The position numbers were made by a program, and so were the translations under genes. Shown here in pieces: positions 55,545 to 64,000 of a stretch of 64,000 nt of DNA (within the stretch, counting starts at the first letter, position 1; each line of letters opens with the position of its first letter). Source of the stretch: Phocoena phocoena. Its lineage: Eukaryota > Chordata > Mammalia > Artiodactyla > Phocoenidae. The notes under the pieces are model-generated. The model worked only from the letters and a program-made list of their open reading frames with translations. It was not told the DNA's origin and did no database searches. Location of the stretch: positions 67,454,943-67,518,942 of the forward strand of contig NC_089230.1 of the NCBI RefSeq assembly GCF_963924675.1, in the 5' to 3' direction.

Positions 55545-58085
55545 CATTCAGCCTTTGAATATCAAATTAGGTGTGGCTTCCTTGGGGAAGCCCGGCTGAT
55601 TCGGTGAGTGTGACTCTCCCCTGTGTTCTTACAATGCTCTTCTTCGTACCAGTACTAGGAGCAGAGAAAATTATTTTAGTGATACTACGCTGCCCAGATT
55701 AGCAAAAAAGGAGGGTAACGTACTTGATGTATAAAGTAACTAGGCTGCAGATGTTACTTGTATCTAGAGTTTGATTCCCCTATCAGTAGACTACGTTTAT
55801 TTAGACTTGTGACCACCAGAGAAGAGGAGAAACTGTGAGAATCTGCTAGCTGTCAAAGTTAATGGAATTTTATACCAGATGGCAGTAGTCTTGGATATTA
55901 AGGGAGAGTTAATCCTGAGCTTTGGAATATATTAGCTCATGCCTTCATCTAATAAATTGGGTGTCTACTGTATGTTATACACATTGCTGAGTAAGAAATA
56001 ATAAAACTGGATAAAGGCAGGGTTTCTGCCCTCAAAGGGCTATGAAGAAACTTGACCCTGCGGCAGTGTGAGAAGAGTGCAGACTGATGGAGTGGCAGAG
56101 GCACGTTGGTGGGCCCAGGGAGTAGGGCCAGGATACTTTGGGAGATGGGGCGTGTGCCGGAGATGAGACAGGACAGACGGTTCAGTAGGCTTTCAGTGGG
56201 GCCTGAGTGGGAGAGAAGAGGTAAGTGGTTTAGGTGCTGAGGTTTATTCGGTTGTCTGAGCTCCCTCTTCCCACTAGACACGGCATTGCCAGTTGCTTGT
56301 CCCTCCTACTCACCACTCCACACAGAACTAGGCTAAAAGTAATTAGAATACAACTGACTTGGTTCTTTTTGGAACAGTTTTATAATATGAGATCATCTAA
56401 CCCAACCTTACATCATTTGCTTTTGGACAAATGATATAAATCTGTATTTTTTTGTTAATAGTGGAAAGATTTCTGTATTACTGTGATTTGGGAATTTTTT
56501 GGACAAGTCTAACGATTTGGGTTACCAGTTAATCTGTAAAAAGAGGGAGTTTACTGCATGCTTTCAGTACCCCTCATTTTTCTAGTATTCTTACTCAGGT
56601 CTATTAACTGGTCTTGATACTAACTGGGTATTTTCATTTAACTTGTCTTTACCCCCATTTCCTTACTGGTTAAAGTTTAATTTCATGTGTAGTTATATGG
56701 AACCGCCCAGACATGGAAAGTAAAGCTGAAGTTGCAGAGGTCTTGGTGTAACTGTATTTTTTCCGAAATTATTTCATTAGAAATGTAAGCTATAGGTTAT
56801 TTTATATTAAAACAACAGCAAGAAATTAGACTTGTGAATCAGATAATAGAAATAGTAATACAAATGTATTTTTGAGTAAGTTTTCCAACCTATTAAGCCA
56901 AGAAATTGTATTAATTCTCTAATATTAAATTTTACTCTCAAATGACAACTTCACTTTCCATAAGTAGTAGTAAAACTTCCATAAGCAGATGAGAAATGTC
57001 AGCAAGCTTTTGAAAATGGGAATTCTCTGTTTTCTTCCCCTGCTTCTTTCTATGATACCTCTCCCTACTATCTTTACCAAGTTTGTAACTTTTTAGAAAT
57101 GAAATACCAAGGGGTTGCCTTGAGCTATTTTTATAGGAGATCGACTCTTCACCTCCTCTACATCAACAAGAACAGCATAGAGCACTGGGCCAATTTAGTC
57201 TCAGAAAACTTGAGCAGACTTCCCCTCAACTCAGGTATATTTGTGTTCTCATTGTGTAGAACTTTCTTGTAGCCTAATTATTCTTCAGAATTCAATTCAT
57301 GCATTTTTCTTGTTCAAGAAAACTTCCTTTACCCCTACCCCCTGATTTTCATGTTTCTCTGTTGTTCTTCCTCAGCAACTTTGTTTGTGTTCATTTGAGT
57401 ACTTCTCTAATCTCTCTTGGAGGTTATATCAAAAGCCTCACTGTGGTTGAGCCCACTGTCTTGGGAGAATTTGTATCTTCCCCAACTAGTATGGTACTAG
57501 GCACATAGTAGGTAGTTAGTGTTGATTAGGGACTTTCCCTCCATACAGGATATTTATGTGTCTTGTTTTGCAAAATAGGTGTTGGTTATTTGCTTCTCAG
57601 TGAAACATGAGCAAAAGGATATAATCAAGTCAATAAATCTAGAGTTGTTTTACTTTTCTGTCCAGTAGAATTACCAAAGAGGATCTTTTCTGCTTTCTTT
57701 AAAACTAAATTCTAGACAAACAACAAAAATAAAACTAATATATGGTAAGGCCAGGGATCTTTCCTAGCCTCAGGATGTGAGCCTTCTGAAGAGGACAGTA
57801 TGTCTCAGGTTTCAGTGCAGGGCCTGGAATATATATTACGATAACATAACTGCTCACATTTTACTAGTGGAAATCATAGAGTAGCATGGGCTACAAAGCA
57901 TTTTAGGTATCTCTGGTTTAGATATCCTGTTTTTAGGCAAGCAAAATGCTCTTGCATTTTTGCAAGTGAAATAGATGAAGCCCACACTTTGAATTTGCTT
58001 TGAATCATGAAGTTAGTAGTTAGTAGAGGCAAAGGAGAACCAGATATCTTGTCCTCTTTGTTGTTATTACTACTAGCTTCCTTTA
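55545..58085 (+). other. Intron sequence with L2-like fragments
   Basis: About 55545-55680 and 57260-57520 resemble LINE-2 3' ends in sense orientation (the second ends 'ggtactaggcacatagtagg'). The rest is unassigned; a 110-codon minus-strand frame at 55949-56281 has no recognisable product. Confidence 0.45.
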
Positions 58086-58089
58086 GATC

Positions 58090-58305
58090 AGTTTCTCAAC
58101 TTTGGTACCATTGACATTTTGGGTTGGGTAATTCTTTGCTGTGTACAGCTGTCCTGTGCGTTGTAAGATGTTTAGAAACATCCCTGGCTTCTACCCACTA
58201 GATGGCAGTAGCTCACCCTTCCCTCCCCAGCGTGACAACCAAAAATGTAGGCATTGCCAAATATCCCCTGGGGGGTAAAATCTGTAATTGAGAACCACTG
58301 TTTTG
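58090..58305 (-). mobile_element. MER5A hAT non-autonomous element
   Basis: Near-complete complement of MER5A: 'tttctcaactttggtaccat', 'agctgtcctgtgcgttgtaa', 'cccactagatggcagtag', 'gtgacaaccaaaaatgt', and 'aattgagaaccactg' at the right end. Both imperfect terminal repeats are visible. Confidence 0.82.
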
Positions 58306-58309
58306 TATA

Positions 58310-59005
58310 GCAGGTATATCACTTCTGCCTCCATTTCATTTTCTTTTAGTTTTAGAGGACTTCTTTGGCACATGGCCATCCTGTACCTTTAAGCCAGGTT
58401 CTGCTCTCATTTGGTAAACACTTCCTTAAGCATCTTAATTGGTTGCCTGACATCTGCATTCATTACATTTTTTCTTTTTAAAGATAATAATGGACATCTC
58501 AGGTAGTATTGGTAATTGCTTTCAGACATAATCTATCTCTAATTTTTTATTGAACAACTCACCTGGTAAAATCAGATTTGCTTCTGTAGAACTAAGTATT
58601 ATATGTATCAATTAAATATAGCTTTGATAATTATTTTACTCTAGATACATGCTGGTGAGTTTAATGAAATTAAAATGCATTACCCCCTAATTATACATTG
58701 GAAAATGTAGCTTGAAAGGATGTTTTTGTACCCTTGTTTATATTCAGCAAGTGTGTTTCAAGTTTGAGGACTCACAAATATTTATATTTAAAATGCTTAA
58801 TTCCCTGTATTATATAATATCTTTGACCTTATTATTTTGGGGAACTTGAAAAAAGGATTTTTAAATAATTATTGATATACATAGTCTTTTGTGAATAGTG
58901 CTAATTTAAGTCATTTCATAATCTAAAATATTCTATTTAAACATATAAATTTAAAAATACCTGAGACTAATATTTTATAAGTTTAAAAAATTTTCACTTT
59001 ATTTT
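58310..59005 (+). other. Intron sequence, nothing recognised
   Basis: AT-rich, no exon or clear repeat. Confidence 0.5.
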
Positions 59006-59010
59006 TTAAT

Positions 59011-59217
59011 TTTTTTTTTTTTTTTGCGGTACGCGGGCCTCTCACTGTTGTGGCCTCTCCCATTGCGGAGCACAGGCTCCGGACGCGCAGGTCCAGCGGC
59101 CATGGCTCACGGGCCCAGCCGCTCCGCGGCATGTGGGATCTTCCCGGACCGGGGCACGAACCCGTGTCCCCTGCATCGGCAGGCGGACTCTCAACCACTG
59201 CGCCACCAGGGAAGCCC
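59011..59217 (-). mobile_element. CHR-type SINE, short form
   Basis: Minus-strand short form with an intact-looking body (gcggtacgcgggcctctc to gccaccagggaagccc). T/A-rich flanks prevent a firm target-site duplication call. Confidence 0.9.
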
Positions 59218-59219
59218 AT

Positions 59220-60735
59220 ATTTTTAAAATTTTTTATCAAGTATTTAACTAATTGTTTTGTAGGCACATGATCAGACATGATTTTACTGAAGTAGAATTT
59301 ACATTCGAACAGGTATTTAAATATATTTTACTCATGGGATCTATGTTGTTGCATTTATATTCGGTAATTCAGAACTACAGTATTTTTAAAATATAATTTC
59401 CTGAAAATTTTTGTCAGGCATTTCATTGATTTTCATAAAGGTGCTTTGAAATTCTCAGTCATGTCAAGTCTAGGCTTTCAGATTAATATAAATGGTTTGG
59501 TGTACAGTCAGATGAGGAATGACTTATGTACTTGAACTATTGCTGTGTAAAAGCAGAAGAGTCAGTATATGCTATTCTCCATTAGATGATTTCCAGAGAG
59601 AAGAATGTGAAGGATAGTTAGTAGGTATTTTACAAATAATATTATATTAAAATTACGTTTAGAATTTGTTATTAGGTACCCATTATGAAATATTTTAAAG
59701 CTGTACAATCATTAATATTTCCTAAATTTAATAACTTAGATTGGTGTTGGTTTTCGAAGTGGTCTCATACTCATAGTCATCTAAATGAATAGAGAACAGA
59801 AGTAAATGATGGTTTGTTTGTACATGTGACAGTCCCTTGGCAGCTGTTGTGAGTGGGGTTGGTGTGGGATGCTGACACTCCTTTCTCCCCTCACTCCTTT
59901 TTACCCTTCACTACCATAGGGAACCACTCTTACTAAAAGGTCTGTGATGTTTCTGTCAGATAGACTTTATTAGAAAAAAGACTAACTTTTATTATTATTT
60001 TTATTAATGGGGTCACGACTGGAAAATTTAGCAGTTTTAACATTTATAAAAACATTTATATTCAGTAAGTCTAAAGAGGTTTATTTGTGATCATCCTGAA
60101 GGACATGTGTTACCTAAATGAATCTCTCAGGGCAAATAAATGGACAAAAACTTCCACTGAAATATTATATATTTGATTTTATATTCATTCATGTTTAAGC
60201 ACAAGCCTTGGGGGAAAATAGTGTGCATTATGTTCTTAAATTTGCTACAGATAAAATGTCTTTCCCATCAACTCCAATCGTTTGTCTTTCTTAGCAAAAC
60301 TTGTTATACTAAATTTGTCATTATATGGACTTCTGTTTGAAATAAGAGATCCGATGACTAGGGTTTTTGCATTTTTTCCTCAAATTTATAAAAATCTGTT
60401 AGAATGCAATTTGACTCGTATATCTAAAAAAATATTAGTAATGAGAACACTTAGCAGTTTTTCCTTCCTGAGTACCTTTCTTATAATATGGCCCCATCCC
60501 CCATAATGCCCTCGCTGAATTGACATACTTTCCTCTCCTTCAGGAGATTCTATATTTTTCTACCCAAGTGTTTTGCTCGTATTTACGTCATGGTATAAGT
60601 CTGCATTAGTGAATATTACCCATTACTCAAAGCTTTCAATCTTCATTCCTCTATAATAAGTCCATAGCCACCAAAGTAAAAGATTTTCTCTTTTTACTAT
60701 GTTCTAGAATAATTTAAAACACTTTTTTCCTGTGC
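59220..60735 (+). other. Intron sequence, nothing recognised
   Basis: AT-rich; no gene or clear repeat seen before the old L1 begins near 60740. Confidence 0.45.
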
Positions 60736-61691
60736 TGTAGTCTCTTTGATTAGATGGACAATGTTGTACAACCATTTCCACAACTTTTACATCAGTGCAA
60801 AGAGAAGTTTTGTAACCGCTAAGCAATAACGCTCCTTCCGCCCACCCCCTCAATGCCCCCCGCCTCCACCCCCTGCCCTTGGTACCGCTAATTTACTTTC
60901 TGTCACTATGAATTTGCCTATTGTGGATATTTCATACAGGTGGAATCATACCATTTTTGTCCTTTTGTGTCTGGCTTATTTCACTTAGCATAGTGTTTTT
61001 GAGGATCATTCATTTTGTATCATGTGTCAGAACTTCATTCTTTTTTGTGGCAGAATGATATTCCATTGTATGTATATACTGCATTTTGTTTACCCATTTA
61101 TATGGTGATGGAAACCTAGATTGTAGACATGTCAGTATCTGGGTCCCTGTTTCCAATTTTTTTTGCTCTACCATGTGCAGAGTCATATGGTAATTCTGTG
61201 TTTCAAATTCAGTTTTTGAGGAACTGTCAAATTATTATCCATAGTGGCTGGATCATTTTGTATTCCTTACAGCAACATACATGGTTACTAATTTCTTCAC
61301 ATCCTCTCCAACACTTGTTATTTTCCTCTAAAAAAAAAAAAATTACAGCCACCCATATGAAGTAGTATCTCATTATGGTTTTGATTTACATTTCCCTCAT
61401 GGCTAATGATACTGAGCATCTTTTTATGTGCTTATTCACCATTTGTATCTCTTCTATGGAAGAAATGTGTATTCAAGTTCTTTGACAATTTTAAAAATTG
61501 GGTTGTCTTTGTTGTTGAGTTGTAGGAGTTCTTTATGTATTTTGGATATTAAACCCTTATCAGGTATATGATTTGCACATTTTTCCCATTCTGTAGGTTA
61601 TCTTTTCACTTTTTTGATATCTTGTGATACACAAGTGTTTTAGTTTTGATAAAGTCCAGTTTATCTATTTTTTTTTATTGCTTGTGCTTTT

Positions 61692-61896
61692 TTTTTTTTT
61701 TTTTGCAGTACGTGGGCCTCTCACTGTTGTGGCCTCTCCTGTTGTGGAGCACAGGCTCCGGACGTGCAGGCTCAGCGGCCATGGCTCACGGGCCTAGCCG
61801 CTCCACGGCATGTGGGATCTTCCCAGAGCAGAGCACGAACCCGTGTCCCCTGCATCAGCAGGCAGACTCTCAACCACTGCGCCACCAGGGAAGCCC
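61692..61896 (-). mobile_element. CHR-type SINE, short form, perfect 16-bp TSD
   Basis: Short form nested in the old L1. The duplication tattgcttgtgctttt is perfect at 61676-61691 and 61897-61912. Confidence 0.93.
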
Positions 61897-62509
61897 TATT
61901 GCTTGTGCTTTTGATGTCATATCTAACAATTCACCACCAAATTCAAGATCATGAAAATTTACCCCTGTGTTTTCTTGTAAGAGTTTTATGGTTTTAGCTG
62001 TTATATTTAGGGCATTGGTCCATTTTTAGTTAGTGTTTGTATATGATGGGAGATAGGGTTCCAAACGTCATTCTTTTACTTGTGGAAATCAGTGTCCCAG
62101 CATCATTTTTTGAAGAGAGTATTCTCTCACCGTTGAGTGGACTTGGCATCCTTGTAAAAAAAAATCAATTGGCTATTGGCTATCAATGTATGAGTTTATT
62201 TCTGTACTCTCAGTTTTATTCCATTGGTTTAAATATCTGTCCTTATGTCAACACCTCTGTTTTGATTACTGTAGCTTTATAGTAAGTTTTGAAATTGGAA
62301 AGTGTGAGTCTTATAACTTTGTGTTGTTCTTTCTTCAAGATTGTTTTGGCTCTTCAGGGTCTCTTGTAACTGCATATGAATTTGAGGATTGGCTTTCCTA
62401 TTTCTGTTAAAAAGAAAAAGTTGTTGGAATTTTGATAGAGATTGCATTGAATCTATAGATTGCTTTGAGTAGTATTGACAGTTTAGCAATATTAATTCTT
62501 CTTAATGGG

Positions 62510-63419
62510 TGTCCTGAGACCAGTCCCAGTGTGGAGGGGGTTTTCCACACCAACAAGCACTTCTCTGACACCAGCTGGGTGTCCTACAATTCAACTCAAT
62601 TCTGACACTGTCTACCCAGTGATAGCGTCAGATTCAACAGGTTGAGGGCTCTTCAAAACTGTACTGCTTCCAGTTTTCCCACCCTCCCCCACTCCTTAAC
62701 TTCAGATGGCAGTTGCAAGTTCATGTTATTACCTGTGCTTCTAGTTGACTAGCTGTAGATTGGAGGTTCCAAGGACCCTGTCCTTGGCCTTCAGACACCA
62801 GTTAAATTCCAGGTTGTTACCGGTACTTCTTACCACCTGACTATAAATCAGAAGTTCTCATGACCCCCTTGTCAGGTTCAATTAGTTTGCGAGGGTGGCT
62901 CACAGTACTCAGAAAAATATATTACTTACTAGATTACTGGTTTATTATAAAAGGATGTAATTCAGGAATAGCCAGAGGAAATAGATACATAAGGCAAGGC
63001 ATGGGGGAGGGGTGTGGAACTTCTGTGCCCTTTCGAGGCACCCCCTCTTCCTGAATATCCATGTGTTCACCAGCCCAGAAACTTTCTGAACCCCATTTTT
63101 CTTTTTTGGTTTTTATGGAGCCTTGATTACACAGGCATGATTGATGAAACCATTGGCCACTGGCAATTGATCCAACTTCTAGCCCCCCTCCCCTCCCCAG
63201 AGGTCAGAGGGGTGGGACTGAAAGTTCCAACCCTCTGATCACTTGGTTGGCTCCTGGCAACTAGACCCCATCCCTAGGTGTTACCTCAAAGTCACCTCAT
63301 TAGCATAATAAAAGACCCATATTACTCTCTTCACTTTGGAAATTCCAAGGGTTTTAGGAGCTCTGTGACAGAAGTGGGGATGAAGACCAAATGTATATTT
63401 ATTATAAATCACAATATCA
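62510..63419 (+). mobile_element. Probable solo LTR (endogenous retrovirus type)
   Basis: About 910 bases that interrupt the old L1 begin TGTCC and end TCA, as LTRs do. They include a polyadenylation-signal-like aataaa near 63307, a GC-rich upstream part and a 'tataaatcacaatatca' end. The composition and ends suggest a mammalian ERV LTR in + orientation; I cannot fix the family (MER21-like is a guess). No internal retroviral genes are present. Flanking 5-bp duplications could not be confirmed. Confidence 0.65.
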
Positions 63420-63654
63420 GTTTTCCTATCTATGAATATGGGATATCTTTCCATTTTTAGGTCATTTTAAACTTTTTCAGTAATGTTTTGTAGTTTTCAG
63501 TATATAGACCATTCATTTCCTTTGTTAAATTTATTCCTAGGTATTTTGTTCTTTTAGATGCTATTGTAAATGGAATTGATTTCTTAATTTCCTTTCTGGA
63601 TTATTCATTGCTGTTGTATAGAAACAACCGATTTTTTGTATTGATAATACCACC

Positions 63655-63922
63655 AAAGTATTACATTATTAGGAAGAAATTTAACAAAAGTTGTGCAAGA
63701 CCTGTATATCGAAAACTACAAAACATTGCTGAGAGAAATTTAGGAAGACCTAAGTACTAAGTAAATAGAGAGATTTGAAGTGTTCATGAATCAAAAGATT
63801 CAGTATTGTTAAGATGTTATTTTTCCCTTAATTGATCTATTAATTTACTGCAGGCTTACTTAAAATCCCAGTAAACTTATTTTTCATAGAAATTGACCAG
63901 GTAATTTTAAAGTATATGTGGA
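63655..63922 (+). mobile_element. L1 ORF2 fragment, sense orientation
   Basis: Reads as diverged L1 ORF2 sense sequence ('gaaaactacaaaacattgct', 'gattcagtattgttaagatg', 'aaatcccagtaaac'). It overlaps, in L1 coordinates, the antisense fragment at 63468-63543, giving an imperfect inverted repeat. Confidence 0.65.
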
Positions 63923-64000
63923 GGGCTTACCTGGTGGCGCAGTGGTTAAGAATCTGCCTGCCAGTGCAGGGGACACAGGTTCGAGCCCTGATCTGGGAAG
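63923..64000 (+). mobile_element. CHR-type SINE, cut by window end
   Basis: The + strand head 'gggcttacctggtggcgcag' with the B-box-like ggttcgagccc. The element continues beyond the window, so length and tail are unknown. Confidence 0.88.

Larger units (their letters stand above)
60740..63640 (-). mobile_element. Old L1, antisense, split by a SINE and an LTR
   Basis: Complement of an older L1 3' UTR and ORF2 3' half (3' end about 60740-61060, ORF2 pieces at 61060-62500). It continues after the LTR at about 63430-63640. It carries a SINE at 61692-61896 and an LTR-like insert at 62510-63419. Reading frames are destroyed. Confidence 0.75.
1..64000 (+). other. RNGTT: RNGTT gene, internal part (four exons and large introns)
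   Basis: The whole window appears to lie within the mRNA-capping enzyme gene on the + strand. RNGTT is a nuclear bifunctional enzyme: an N-terminal RNA 5'-triphosphatase removes the gamma phosphate of nascent RNA polymerase II transcripts, and a C-terminal guanylyltransferase adds GMP through a lysine-GMP intermediate. Only guanylyltransferase exons are present, in collinear order. All internal junctions seen here are phase 0 except the first acceptor, which splits an arginine codon. The exon that should follow the fourth (motif V, ending in a lysine-tryptophan-lysine core) was not seen after 47278, so intron four probably runs past the end. Very long introns fit the known large size of the mammalian gene. 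Identification rests on recalled protein similarity, which is close to identity. Confidence 0.95.

Noticed and set aside
47281..64000. Next RNGTT exon (motif V)
   Set aside because: I looked for the expected K-Y-K-P-G and K-W-K coding stretches after 47278 and found none with splice sites. It is probably beyond the window.

Overview
This is an internal slice of a mammalian protein-coding gene, almost entirely intronic. The repeats point to a cetacean. Tail-bearing tRNA-derived SINEs of the CHR type (long about 330 bp and short about 210 bp forms) occur 14 times or more, many with clean target-site duplications (TSDs), together with cetartiodactyl-type LINE-1. Ruminant BovB/Bov-tA and pig PRE-1 elements are not apparent.

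Four short + strand exons, each with AG/GT splice sites, spell consecutive pieces of the guanylyltransferase domain of mRNA-capping enzyme (RNGTT): 3119-3254, 13175-13246, 24217-24381 and 47210-47278. They run from the last residue of nucleotidyltransferase motif I through motifs III, IIIa and IV, about 148 residues of a protein that is 597 residues in human. The upstream exon holding the catalytic lysine and the downstream exon holding motif V lie outside the window. The introns are roughly 9.9, 11.0 and 22.8 kb.

Two long LINE-1 copies lie antisense to the gene. L1-A (about 15626-21523) keeps an open ORF1 but a frameshifted ORF2. L1-B (about 27720-34984) reaches an L1-like 5' terminus, has a much longer 5' UTR, a broken ORF1, and an ORF2 with catalytic-site substitutions. 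They are direct repeats flanking the 55-codon exon at 24217-24381. Older L1, L2, MIR and DNA-transposon remnants fill much of the rest. From about 60740 to the end there is an old antisense L1 split by a probable solo LTR (62510-63419) and followed by an inverted partial L1 copy. About 2.8 kb at 35560-38370 has no repeat I could recognise.

I found no sign of a new biological system. The points most worth a second look are the direct L1 repeats around an in-frame exon, the opposite patterns of decay in the two L1 copies, a UG-rich tract just after the 5' splice site of the fourth exon, and several structure-prone tracts. Family names for repeats come from recognition by eye, not from a database search.
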